DNA of 35,177 nucleotides. Origin: an uncultured Lachnospiraceae bacterium. GTDB lineage: Bacteria > Bacillota > Clostridia > Lachnospirales > Lachnospiraceae. Below the pieces are notes generated by a model, which saw nothing but the letters and a program-made list of their open reading frames with translations, was not told the DNA's origin and did not search any database. Where the stretch lies: positions 1-35,177 of the forward strand of contig CAOKQK010000033.1 in the NCBI GenBank assembly GCA_948470905.1, in the 5' to 3' direction. Positions 1 to 7,335 of the stretch are shown piece after piece. Within the stretch, counting starts at the first letter, position 1. Each line of letters opens with the position of its first letter. The position numbers and the translations under genes are program-made.

Positions 1-1
1 C

Positions 2-34
2 CCGGAAAATAAAGATTTTGTAGCCAAAAAGTAG
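2..34 (+). CDS. Possible C-terminal end of an upstream gene (partial)
   Basis: One frame is open from the left edge and reads PENKDFVAKK before a TAG stop. The charged, lysine-rich ending looks like a normal protein C-terminus, but ten codons cannot prove coding. Nothing can be said about function. The stop lies inside the left arm of the inverted repeat that follows. Confidence 0.25.
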   Translation, partial: PENKDFVAKK

Positions 35-52
35 TGTCAGATTTGACACTAC
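31..52. repeat. Perfect 9-bp inverted repeat ahead of the first gene
   Basis: GTAGTGTCA and TGACACTAC are separated by GATT. No T-run follows, so a standard terminator is unlikely. The repeat lies about 25 bases upstream of the first complete gene and could be an operator or an RNA hairpin in its leader. Confidence 0.5.
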
Positions 53-76
53 CGCCGAATAAGGGGGAGTGCGGAT

Positions 77-733
77 ATGAGAGTAGGTGCAGGGACGGAA
101 CCGGCAGGATTAAAAACCGCCGGAAAGAGCAGGGCGGCAAGGGGATCGAACAGATATTTTGAGAGCAGGAATTATGCCCATGCTTTGAAAGATGGAAACA
201 CCGGCTGGATGGCGGGCAGCAGGCTTCAGCAGATGGATGGCAAAGACGGGAAAGAGCAGGATAGCGGAGAGGACGCCAAAAGAGAGGTAAGGTCTGAGGC
301 GGAGAAGATTTACCAGGCGGTTGCTGCCGGGAAAGAGAATCCCATAAAGCAGCTCAGGCAGGAATCCGCGGTGCCATACGGGTATCTTGCCGTGGATGGT
401 GTGATCAATTATAACGGGGTGTGTTTTGTCTGCGATGCGGAGACAAACAGTATCTGTCTGGGAGATATGACAGATAAGGAGAATGTGCTGACGATCACTC
501 TCTCCGGGGGCGGTCATCTGAAGGTGAACAGGAACAATATTGGCGATCTGTCAAAAGCAGCCGGGATGTTCTCCCCGGAGGATCTGAATCTCATCATGCG
601 CGCCATCGCCCAGGATGCCAAGATACAGTCCATGAAGAAAGAGATAGAAGACACGGAGGCAGGAGTAGGGGAGCAGATAAGCGCAGATCACAATGTGCAG
701 GGGGCAGAGAGGGCGGAAGACCAGGAGGGATAA
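77..733 (+). CDS. Conserved hypothetical protein, soluble, 218 aa
   Basis: The ATG is preceded by GGGGGAG at good spacing. There is no signal peptide or membrane segment. The first ~80 residues are basic, low in complexity and probably disordered. Residues ~95-190 look folded, with a beta-rich stretch (GVINYNGVCFVCDAETN, then SGGGHLKVNRNNI) followed by a helix-forming part (MFSPEDLNLIMRAIAQDAKIQ). The tail is acidic. I associate this NGVCFVCD / MFSPEDLN pattern with uncharacterised proteins of Lachnospiraceae, from memory and not verified. No catalytic motif is visible, and the two Cys residues (CFVC) could be structural. Function unknown. Confidence 0.65.
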   Translation: MRVGAGTEPAGLKTAGKSRAARGSNRYFESRNYAHALKDGNTGWMAGSRLQQMDGKDGKEQDSGEDAKREVRSEAEKIYQAVAAGKENPIKQLRQESAVPYGYLAVDGVINYNGVCFVCDAETNSICLGDMTDKENVLTITLSGGGHLKVNRNNIGDLSKAAGMFSPEDLNLIMRAIAQDAKIQSMKKEIEDTEAGVGEQISADHNVQGAERAEDQEG

Positions 734-751
734 CCCTCCCGGTCTGTCTTT
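721..751 (+). terminator. Weak stem-loop overlapping the stop codon of the first gene
   Basis: GGAGGG pairs with CCCTCC across the stop codon, extended by CC/GG beyond one mismatch. The trailing TCTGTCTTT is only moderately T-rich, so this is a weak terminator candidate. Confidence 0.35.
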
Positions 752-762
752 ATGCTGTACAG

Positions 763-876
763 GAGCCTTGGGCAGCTTTGGCATTACCGCACGGAAGCCT
801 TGTGCAGTTTTGGCATTACCGCACAGAGTCTTGTGCGATTTTGGCATTACCGCACGGAAGTTTGGGCAGTTTTGCC
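763..876. repeat. Short tandem repeat, about three units of 31-32 bases
   Basis: Three units begin GGCATTACCGCAC at 780, 812 and 843, and each ends in TTTT; a partial unit precedes them at 763-779. In the first two units GCAC...GTGC can pair as a small hairpin. The array fills the gap between two genes whose 3' ends face each other. There are no unique spacers between the units, so it is not a CRISPR array. Confidence 0.75.
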
Positions 877-877
877 T

Positions 878-1942
878 TTAACGCGCCATATTTGCATAAT
901 GCATGATCAGCAAGGCGCGGAAAGTGATATCACAATCTCTGCGGACAGGGGATTTCCAATCGGTTTCTAATTGTTGTCCGCCGTATGTACTGAAACCTTT
1001 GAGTTGATTCTCATCAATTCCGGCGGTACAAATGCCATCGTTATTGATTTCATTTCCCAGAAGTTCAGCTTCATTCTGCAGTTGTTCAAGATACGGTGCA
1101 AGCCCGCACCGGCACAGCCACTCTACCCTGTCAAAGTAAGTATAGTGAATGCCGTTTTTATCGTAACTCAGCTGGTATCCTTCTTTTAGACAGCCAATTG
1201 TCCCAAGCACATATCCAACCCAGGAGTCACCGCCGATCTGTTTTTCAGGGCGGTCTGTCCTCATCAGTTTTTTAAATGATTCCGCAAGCATTTTTATATT
1301 TTCTTCGGTTTTCCAGGAATCTGTATGTGCGAGAATGTCAAGATGATAATAGCAAGGCCATTTTTCGTAATCATTGAATACACGTTTTTCCTTTCCGCCG
1401 CTTTTTCTCAATCTTGTTATGTCTAATGCCGAATCCACTTCCAGTACACGCTTAAACGAGTCGAGAGCTAACTGTATCTGCGGTTTTATATCAATGACAT
1501 CATCGTAGCCTGCACGGGCAATACACGCACAGCGGATCATATTCTGACCATTTGCAGCATAGCGGAACTCATCAAAATATTTTCCCTTTGTACGGTAACA
1601 AAGATCAGTCAATTCTGTAGTAACAAATGCGTCCATTGCCCTTTTTAATACAGGCGTATCTTTGAAGATCAGCTTTTCGCCGAGGTATTTCGTTCCGACT
1701 TCCTGGTTTTCAAAGGGACCTGCGTTCCTGTTCGGTCCGTGAAAACCGTTCCCCAGCCAGCCGTTTTCTTTTTGACAGGCGATGATCAGTTTGATGATCG
1801 GCTCGGAAAGCACCTGTTCCTGCAGACGTACTTTTTCTTCAAAAGGTACTTCTTCATGGAGCACCTCGGTTCTGACACGGTATTGAATAGAAGGGTTTGC
1901 ATTTGCGAGAAGGAAGTCGATCATTTTTGTAAGCTGTGTCAT
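878..1942 (-). CDS. Uncharacterised protein, possible alpha/alpha-toroid fold, 354 aa
   Basis: A soluble protein with no signal peptide or membrane segment. The N-terminal NPSIQYRVRTEVL resembles the short opening seen in bacterial proteins with prenyltransferase/squalene-cyclase-like helical repeats. The body is helix-rich with Trp and aromatic patches (KENGWLGNGFHG, KWPCYYHLDILAH, GDSWVGYVLGT). Several Cys residues are present but no CxxC pair. No DxDD-type cyclase motif is visible, so enzymatic cyclase activity is not claimed. The ATG has only a weak ribosome site (GATGGGAAAAAATAC), but an extended -10 promoter lies just upstream. It faces the first gene tail to tail and appears to be transcribed alone. 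Confidence 0.7.
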   Translation of the reverse strand: MTQLTKMIDFLLANANPSIQYRVRTEVLHEEVPFEEKVRLQEQVLSEPIIKLIIACQKENGWLGNGFHGPNRNAGPFENQEVGTKYLGEKLIFKDTPVLKRAMDAFVTTELTDLCYRTKGKYFDEFRYAANGQNMIRCACIARAGYDDVIDIKPQIQLALDSFKRVLEVDSALDITRLRKSGGKEKRVFNDYEKWPCYYHLDILAHTDSWKTEENIKMLAESFKKLMRTDRPEKQIGGDSWVGYVLGTIGCLKEGYQLSYDKNGIHYTYFDRVEWLCRCGLAPYLEQLQNEAELLGNEINNDGICTAGIDENQLKGFSTYGGQQLETDWKSPVRRDCDITFRALLIMHYANMAR

Positions 1943-1986
1943 GTATTTTTTCCCATCATTTTATACAGAGTTATACAGTTTTATTC

Positions 1987-2015
1987 AGTATAGCACATAT
2001 TATTACATTGTTCCA
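1987..2015 (-). promoter_or_regulatory. Promoter of the reverse-strand gene ending at 878
   Basis: On the minus strand, TGCTATACT gives an extended -10 (TATACT at 1987-1992). TGGAAC at 2010-2015 is a weak -35, with a 17-base spacer. The start codon is about 45 bases downstream. Confidence 0.55.
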
Positions 2016-2034
2016 CAGGATTTGCTGTACTTCT

Positions 2035-2195
2035 AGTACATCGAAAAATAAGTTTCTGGCTATATCGCGCAGAATGATTTTTGCATAGACAAGGCGGAGG
2101 AAGGAGGCGATGCGGTGGCATCGTTGACTGACGACAACGAAGTATATGCAAAATCAGGCAAGCGATATGGCCAGTTACTTATTATTCGATGTACT
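2035..2195. repeat. Long-hairpin element, copy 1 (161 bp)
   Basis: The outer arms, AGTACATCGA... and ...TCGATGTACT, are complementary for about 50 bases with few mismatches. Between them, 2090-2139 holds a GA-rich core starting CAAGGCGGAGGAAGGAGG, with an internal hairpin GCGATG/CATCGT. The element is bounded by CTAG on both sides (2033-2036 and 2194-2197). No coding potential is apparent: ORFs across it are not homologous between the two copies. Confidence 0.8.
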
Positions 2196-2357
2196 AGTAC
2201 TGCGTTGCGCATATAACAGTGAATATCAGCGCTGGATTTTTGTGCCAGGGCAAGGCGGAAGAAGGAAGCGATGTGGCTCCATCGCTGACTGATGACAACG
2301 CAGCATTGGTGCAAATAGGCGGTGCTGAATTCACTGTTAATTGCGCAATACAGTACT
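2196..2357. repeat. Long-hairpin element, copy 2 (162 bp)
   Basis: It starts exactly where copy 1 ends and has the same layout: AGTACTGCG... and ...ATACAGTACT arms that pair with each other, and a core at 2251-2300 matching the copy 1 core at about 42 of 50 positions. Its arm sequence is mostly unrelated to that of copy 1, although each pair of arms is self-complementary. It is bounded by CTAG at 2194-2197 and 2356-2359. Confidence 0.8.
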
Positions 2358-2388
2358 AGCTTTAGAGCAACAGCTTATGTGACATTTC

Positions 2389-2520
2389 ACCTGTCTGAGC
2401 AGCTGGCAGTTTACTTAAAAAAGTCCCCATGCTGCCCGGAACCTGCCGCAAAGCCGCTTCCTTTTGAGGAAGTAACAGTCCAGACAGGTCACGGAACTGT
2501 TGCTGGAGGAATTCAGCAGG
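2389..2520 (+). other. Gap with weak stem-loops upstream of the gntR promoter
   Basis: No gene is visible here. CCTGTCTG (about 2389) and CAGACAGG (about 2479) are perfect inverted repeats about 80 bases apart. CTTCC...GGAAG forms a small stem between them at about 2458. This could be a small structured RNA, but no known riboswitch or RNA class was recognised. Confidence 0.25.
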
Positions 2521-2543
2521 TATAAGTAAGGGAGGTATATCCC

Positions 2544-2572
2544 TTGACAGAATGCCCGCAAGGTGATATAAG
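2544..2572 (+). promoter_or_regulatory. Promoter of the gntR-ABC operon
   Basis: TTGACA at 2544-2549, a 17-base spacer and TATAAG at 2567-2572. The -10 lies inside the left arm of the operator, which fits repression by blocking RNA polymerase. Confidence 0.8.
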
Positions 2573-2599
2573 TGTATTAAGAGAATTAATACACTTATA
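2567..2599. promoter_or_regulatory. YtrA-type operator, perfect 14-bp inverted repeat
   Basis: TATAAGTGTATTAA and TTAATACACTTATA are separated by GAGAA. Within this, AGTGTA and TACACT are separated by 13 bases, the arrangement known for YtrA-subfamily GntR repressors. The operator overlaps the -10 of the promoter driving the adjacent YtrA-like gene, so autoregulation is the natural reading. Confidence 0.8.
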
Positions 2600-2659
2600 A
2601 AACAGAATGGTGGTATGCTGCAGGCTTGTGGGGAGGCATGCCGGAAGAAAGGAGCTGCA

Positions 2660-3031
2660 ATGATCGTTTTGGACTACCGGGACAAGCGCCCGATTTATGA
2701 GCAGGTGGTAGAGAAGCTGGAACGGCTGGTGGTGAACGGCATTTTGGCGACAGGTGAGAAAATGCCCAGCGTGCGCAGTCTGGCCATGGAGCTGTCGGTG
2801 AACCCCAACACCATCCAGCGCGCTTATGCGCAGCTGGAGCAGGAGGGCTATCTCTATACCGTTTCCGGCAGGGGCAGCTTTGTGGCGCCGGAGCGCGAGT
2901 GGAGGGAGAACAAGCAGGTGGAGGTCCTGCAGGGCTGGCAGGATCTGACCAGACAGGCGAAAGAGGCGGGAGTTTCTAAGGAGCTTCTGCAGAGGAGGAT
3001 AAGGGAAATATATGGGGAGGGGAGTCAATGA
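2660..3031 (+). CDS. GntR family transcriptional regulator, YtrA subfamily
   Basis: A 123-residue DNA-binding repressor. Residues ~1-75 form the winged helix-turn-helix of GntR proteins: RPIYEQVVEKLERLVVNG, then EKMPSVRSLAMELSVNPNTI, then GYLYTVSGRGSFV. The C-terminal part is a short helical region of about 45 residues instead of a large effector domain, which defines the YtrA subfamily; such proteins usually sit in front of ABC transporter genes. The start used here has AAAGGAG five bases upstream; an in-frame ATG 45 bases earlier lacks a site this good. The stop overlaps the next start codon (ATGA), so the two are translationally coupled. The likely target is the operator at 2567-2599. The inducing signal is unknown; cell-envelope stress or peptide antibiotics are typical in this family. 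Confidence 0.92.
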   Translation: MIVLDYRDKRPIYEQVVEKLERLVVNGILATGEKMPSVRSLAMELSVNPNTIQRAYAQLEQEGYLYTVSGRGSFVAPEREWRENKQVEVLQGWQDLTRQAKEAGVSKELLQRRIREIYGEGSQ

Positions 3032-3930
3032 TAGAGTTTAAAAATATATCAAAAAGTTTTGGGGGGCTGAAAGCGGTTGACAATATCAGCGCAACCATAG
3101 AGGAGGGGCATGTATTTGGGCTGATCGGCACCAACGGCGCCGGGAAGTCTACGCTGCTGCGTCTGCTTAGTGGCGTGCTTGAGCCGGATTCGGGCAGCAT
3201 TACCGTGGACGGGGAGGCGGTCTATGATAATCCCGCGGCTAAGGGAAAGCTGTTTTATATCTCTGACGAGCAGTATTTTTATAAAAACGGCACACCCGGA
3301 GACATGCTGCGTCTGTATCAGGCCTATTATCCCGGGTTTGACGCCGGGAAGTGGGGGGCGTTGATGGAGAATTTCGGCCTGGAGGTAAAGCGTAAGATCA
3401 ACACTTTTTCAAAGGGTATGAAAAAGCAGCTTTCGGTGATATGCGGGGTGTGCGCGGGCACCAGGTATCTCATCTGTGACGAGACTTTTGACGGGCTGGA
3501 CCCGGTGATGCGGCAGGCAGTGAAGTCTCTTTTTGCCCGGGAGATCGAGGAAAGGGGGCTTACGCCGGTGATAGCTTCCCACAACTTAAGGGAGCTGGAG
3601 GATATCTGTGAATATGTGGGACTACTGCACAGGGGCGGCATTCTGTTTGAAAAGGATCTGGATGAGATGAAGCTGAATATCCACAAGGTGCAGTGTGTCG
3701 TCAAAGAGGAGGCGGTGCTGGAGCTGATCCGGCGCAACCTGGATGTGGTGACTATAGACAACAGAGGTGCTTTGTACACGCTGACTGTCAGGGGCAGCAG
3801 GAAGAAGGTGGAGGGGTTCATGGAACAGCTGAATCTGGTATTTTATGAATTGCTGCCGCTGTCCCTGGAGGAGATCTTTATCAGTGAAACGGAGGTGAAG
3901 GGATATGACATCAAAGCACTTATTCTTTAA
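3028..3930 (+). CDS. ABC transporter ATP-binding protein
   Basis: The cytoplasmic ATPase of a two-gene ABC system, 300 aa. It has Walker A GTNGAGKST (34-42), an ABC signature-like FSKGMKKQLS (127-136, where SKGMK replaces SGGQ), Walker B YLICDE (D151, E152 followed by TFDGLDP) and the switch His in SHN (H185). The C-terminal ~90 residues are the accessory extension common in drug- or bacteriocin-type exporters. It overlaps the repressor by 4 bases and the permease by 26 bases, so all three are one operon. The transported substrate cannot be read from sequence. Related YtrA-controlled systems are linked to antimicrobial peptide response, so export or sensing of a peptide is possible but inferred. 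Confidence 0.93.
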   Translation: MIEFKNISKSFGGLKAVDNISATIEEGHVFGLIGTNGAGKSTLLRLLSGVLEPDSGSITVDGEAVYDNPAAKGKLFYISDEQYFYKNGTPGDMLRLYQAYYPGFDAGKWGALMENFGLEVKRKINTFSKGMKKQLSVICGVCAGTRYLICDETFDGLDPVMRQAVKSLFAREIEERGLTPVIASHNLRELEDICEYVGLLHRGGILFEKDLDEMKLNIHKVQCVVKEEAVLELIRRNLDVVTIDNRGALYTLTVRGSRKKVEGFMEQLNLVFYELLPLSLEEIFISETEVKGYDIKALIL

Positions 3931-6217
3931 GGCCATGAGGGAGGACCTGCGTCACAGGGGATGGATGGTCGCGCTGTCCGTGCTGGGGAGCTTTCTGATC
4001 CTGCCTATGATATGGCTGATCTTCGCCAATAATCCCCATAGCTTTACTTATTATCAGGAATGGATTGACCCGTATTGGTATGCAGCCAGGGAATTCTGGA
4101 GAGGCGGCGCCAATATTCTGGGAGGGGTCTTCGCCATAGGCGGCGCGCTGGTAGCAGGGCTTGCGGGGTTCCGATTTGTCTTTCACAAAGACCAGGTGGA
4201 CACATGGCACAGCCTGCCCATAAAGCGGGATACGCTGTTTTGGGTCTATTATGTGGACGGAAGCCTGGTGTGGCTTCTGCCCTTGTTGGTCTGTACAGTC
4301 CTGACCGCTGCCCTGTCGGGAGGGCTGGTGCTCCGGAAAGAAAGCGCAGAGGGAGCTTATGAGGTGGTGAAGCTTGCCGCGGGAAGCTTTGCGGTGTGGA
4401 CGGTGGCATTCCTTTTGGTGTACCATCTGGTCCTTGTGGCGATGATGTTCAGCGGCAATGTACTCAACACCATTGTCAGCATGCTGATCATGGGTGTGGG
4501 GAGCGCCAGCCTTTACGGGCTGGGTGTTGCCATGTTTCAGGGATATTTTGACACTTTTTTGTATTATGGCGTTGGAAAGAATATAGGCGCCATATATGCC
4601 TCCCCGCTTGTGTCTGTGGTGGTGCTGCTTGTGGAGCGGGGGCAGGGGCGCAGGGATTATTCGGCAGGTATTAATCTGGCGGTCGCCCTGCTGCTTGGCG
4701 TCCTGGCGTGGCTTTTGTACCGTTTTCGTCCCTCTGAGCTGGCGGAGCAGGGCATCCGGAGTAAATTTTTTTCCACGGTGCTGCGGCTCGTGACTACGGC
4801 GGGGGCAGGCGTAGGAGGGTGGTTGTTTTTTTATATGATCACTGACGTTAGTATCCTATGGAGCATTTTCGGAGCCGTCCTGGCAGTGGTGCTGGTGCAT
4901 GGAATCCTGGATGTGGTGTTCCAGATGGATTTCAGGGCCTTTTTTGCGCACAGGCTCCAGATGGCGGGTACAGTGGCGGCAGTGCTGCTGATATGCTTTG
5001 CCTTTTATGGGGACTGGTTTGGCTATGACGCCTATCTGCCGGAGAAAGAGCAGATTGCGGGAGTCAGGGTGAATGTGGAATCTCTGGGAAACCGCTATGA
5101 CAATTTTTGGACAGGACAGATGATGTCTTATCAGGATGCGGATACCGCTTATGCATTCTTAGAGAGGATGACGGAATCCTCTGATGGAGGGGAGAGTGTG
5201 TATGTGTGGGTCACGTTGAAAAACGGCAGGACTTATTGGCGCAGATATTATATCAACAGAGAAAACAGGGACGCGGTCATGCCCATTGTGTCCAGTGAGG
5301 CTTATTTAAACAATACCTATTGTCTGGATGAGCGTGTGGCGCAGGATTATGAGGTGACGCTGCAGCCCAGCCGGGGAACCTGGGAGTATGGGAAGAAAAA
5401 ATTTGCCAGAGGGGAGCTGCTGGAGCTGGTGCGTGCCTACAACCAGGATGTGCTGGAGGACCCGGAGACAGTGCTTTTGGGGGAGGGCAGGCTGTTGATG
5501 ATGGTCAATCTGTCATTTGTGCGGGCGGACGGCTATAAGGTTATGGCTGAGCTGAGCATTTACGAGTCCATGGAGCGTACGATAAAGGCTCTCCGGGCGC
5601 TGGGCTATGAGAAAATTGTAACTCCTCCGAAAGCTGAGGAAATTGCATCCATCACCCTTAGTGTGGATAACTTCGGAAATTACAGGACGGCGGAGGATAT
5701 CGTGGAAGCCGCAAGGAAGAAGTATTGCGTATATGGTCCGGATAATACGGAAGGGGAGAGCGGGCAGGCGACGGAAGTGGAAGAACAGAGTGTGGAGATG
5801 CCTGGCGTGGAAGGACAGGGCGCGGAAATGTCTGAGGTGGAAGGACAGAGTGCGGAGATGTCTGGAGTGGAAGGACAGGGCGCGGAGATGTCTGGAGTGG
5901 AAGGACAGAGTGCGGAAATGTCTGAGGTGGAAGGACAGGGCGTGGAAATGTCTGAGGTGATAGAACAGGGAGTCATGCTTGAAAGGCTTGAGGATATGGT
6001 GCTGCATATCACGGAGCGGGAGGAGATAGAGGAGCTTCTTCCCCTGATCAGCTTCAGCAACGGTTATAAGAGATGGGGGATATTTAAGCGGCTTTTCATT
6101 GTCATCGACATTACGGACCGGGAGGGGGAGACTGTCACTGCTTATATCAAAACAGGCGATCTGCCGGAGAAGTATATCAGGAGATTCGGGTCATTGATGC
6201 AGGACAGGATGGACTGA
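3905..6217 (+). CDS. ABC-2 type permease with large extracytoplasmic repeat domain
   Basis: A 770-residue membrane partner of the upstream ATPase. The first ~390 residues contain about nine or ten hydrophobic segments (for example VALSVLGSFLILPMIWLIF, TVAAVLLICFAFYG). The last ~380 residues are hydrophilic and probably extracytoplasmic. Residues ~625-684 hold six 10-residue units of the form VEGQGAEMSE, encoded by 30-base repeats at 5777-5956. AAGGG lies just upstream of the ATG inside the end of the ATPase gene. The N-terminal half resembles the multi-spanning subunit of YtrA-regulated transporters. The soluble C-terminal half has alternating polar and beta-rich segments; its role, perhaps ligand capture, is inferred. 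A terminator follows six bases after the stop. Confidence 0.85.
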   Translation: MTSKHLFFKAMREDLRHRGWMVALSVLGSFLILPMIWLIFANNPHSFTYYQEWIDPYWYAAREFWRGGANILGGVFAIGGALVAGLAGFRFVFHKDQVDTWHSLPIKRDTLFWVYYVDGSLVWLLPLLVCTVLTAALSGGLVLRKESAEGAYEVVKLAAGSFAVWTVAFLLVYHLVLVAMMFSGNVLNTIVSMLIMGVGSASLYGLGVAMFQGYFDTFLYYGVGKNIGAIYASPLVSVVVLLVERGQGRRDYSAGINLAVALLLGVLAWLLYRFRPSELAEQGIRSKFFSTVLRLVTTAGAGVGGWLFFYMITDVSILWSIFGAVLAVVLVHGILDVVFQMDFRAFFAHRLQMAGTVAAVLLICFAFYGDWFGYDAYLPEKEQIAGVRVNVESLGNRYDNFWTGQMMSYQDADTAYAFLERMTESSDGGESVYVWVTLKNGRTYWRRYYINRENRDAVMPIVSSEAYLNNTYCLDERVAQDYEVTLQPSRGTWEYGKKKFARGELLELVRAYNQDVLEDPETVLLGEGRLLMMVNLSFVRADGYKVMAELSIYESMERTIKALRALGYEKIVTPPKAEEIASITLSVDNFGNYRTAEDIVEAARKKYCVYGPDNTEGESGQATEVEEQSVEMPGVEGQGAEMSEVEGQSAEMSGVEGQGAEMSGVEGQSAEMSEVEGQGVEMSEVIEQGVMLERLEDMVLHITEREEIEELLPLISFSNGYKRWGIFKRLFIVIDITDREGETVTAYIKTGDLPEKYIRRFGSLMQDRMD
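5777..5956 (+). repeat. Six 30-base tandem repeats inside the permease gene
   Basis: Units start with GTGGAAG at 5777, 5807, 5837, 5867, 5897 and 5927. Each encodes ten residues ending in AEMS(E/G) or a close variant. The unit length is a multiple of three, so copy-number change would keep the frame. Confidence 0.9.
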
Positions 6218-6223
6218 CACAGG

Positions 6224-6250
6224 GGGTGGGCTTTAAGGAGCCCACCCTTT
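6224..6250 (+). terminator. Terminator between convergent permease and pectinesterase genes
   Basis: GGGTGGGCT pairs perfectly with AGCCCACCC around a six-base loop, followed by TTT. The hairpin overlaps the stop codon of the reverse-strand pectinesterase gene and may limit read-through from both sides, although the T-run favours the plus strand. Confidence 0.7.
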
Positions 6251-7300
6251 CAGTATGTTCTCTATGGTATATCCCGCAGCCTCCTCGTCGGTGAGCTGGC
6301 AGGAGAAATCAGCCCTGGTGTCCGGGCTTGCGCCTGGCCCATGGGACTGGTATTCCCCATAGTAGAAATGTCCGTGTTCTTTCTTCCAGTCATTCCAGCC
6401 TTCCCTGCGGATATGGGCGCCCAGCTCACAGTTTAAGAAGACGGTTTTGGCGTATTCCCGCCAGGGACGGCCCAGGAATACGGAATCCGGAGGGCAGTCG
6501 CTGGTAAGCCGGCAGTTCCGGAACACATAGCCGAAAGGCTCGTCCCTGGGAGTGGAGGCGGCGGTTATGTAGCCGCAGTTTACTCTGTCGCCGGGGTTTG
6601 CTTTTCTTTTGCCCTCCCGCATCCGGGAGAAAATCTCGCAGTTTTCAAAATAGGCTATGGCGCTGCCGAAGATGAAGTCCACGTCGCCGTCTATGTAGCA
6701 GTCCCGGTAGCACTGGCGTCCCATAGTGCGGGGCTTGCCGTCGCCGGGGCCCTTAAAGCCGCCTGCCACCATTTCCTGTTCGGGGAGGGGGGCGGTGAAA
6801 AGAGTGTCCTGGTGCCCCTTGAGGGCGCAGTCATAAAAGTAATTCCTGTCGCCGTCCACATAGAGTGCCAGCGCCTGCCCCACGCCCTCGCCGCTGCCGG
6901 CGTCATTTTCAAAGGTCAGATGCCTTGCGGTGAAATCATGGGTGTCAATGCGCACGGAGGCAGTGCGGAAGGTGCCTCTGTTATCGCCCTCGGGCATGAC
7001 GTCCATAGCGCAGTCGCCGTAGACGATGACTACATCCCCGCGGCTGTCTCCCTCCCCCTGAAATGTCAGGTTCGGGCGGGCTACCACGAGTTTCTCACGA
7101 TATTCGCCGCTGCCGATGTGCAGGATCACGGGCGGGACGTCCGGCAGTGGCGCTGGGAAGCTTTTTTCCTTTTCCGGGGCGTCTGGAAAGCCTGCGGCTT
7201 CATCGGAGGAGGAAAGATATTCCAAGGCGTGGGCGATGGTGTCAAAGCAGGGGGTGTGCCCTGGCATATTTACATAGAGATGCTGGGGGTCGTTGTTCAT
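6233..7300 (-). CDS. Pectinesterase (carbohydrate esterase family 8)
   Basis: Removes methyl esters from homogalacturonan. The right-handed beta-helix family motifs are all present: GEYREKLVV (65-73), QALAL (Q142), GHQDTLF (Q164, D165), DGDVDFIFG (D208, the expected nucleophile) and LGRPW (R278). The family uses two Asp, an Arg and conserved Gln residues, so the site looks complete. At 355 aa it is full length. There is no signal peptide: the N-terminus begins MNNDPQHLYVNMPG, so the enzyme is probably cytoplasmic and acts on imported oligosaccharides, which is unusual for a pectinesterase but known in gut bacteria. AAAGGA lies eight bases before the ATG. It stands alone, convergent with the ABC operon. 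Confidence 0.92.
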   Translation of the reverse strand: MNNDPQHLYVNMPGHTPCFDTIAHALEYLSSSDEAAGFPDAPEKEKSFPAPLPDVPPVILHIGSGEYREKLVVARPNLTFQGEGDSRGDVVIVYGDCAMDVMPEGDNRGTFRTASVRIDTHDFTARHLTFENDAGSGEGVGQALALYVDGDRNYFYDCALKGHQDTLFTAPLPEQEMVAGGFKGPGDGKPRTMGRQCYRDCYIDGDVDFIFGSAIAYFENCEIFSRMREGKRKANPGDRVNCGYITAASTPRDEPFGYVFRNCRLTSDCPPDSVFLGRPWREYAKTVFLNCELGAHIRREGWNDWKKEHGHFYYGEYQSHGPGASPDTRADFSCQLTDEEAAGYTIENILKGWAP

Positions 7301-7335
7301 GGGGAGGTTCCTTTCTATTCGTTATTATATTGTTG

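Noticed and set aside
780-873. Possible CRISPR array
   Set aside because: Units are directly adjacent with no unique spacers, only about three copies, and no cas genes nearby.
2060-2314. Reverse-strand open frame across the two hairpin elements
   Set aside because: It crosses both hairpin elements, has no ribosome site, and the arms it covers are not conserved as protein between the copies.
2380-2520. Known structured RNA (RNase P, SRP RNA or a riboswitch)
   Set aside because: Small stems are present, but none of the conserved sequence blocks of those RNAs could be matched.
5777-5956. CRISPR-like 30-base periodicity
   Set aside because: The repeats are in frame within a permease gene and have no spacers.
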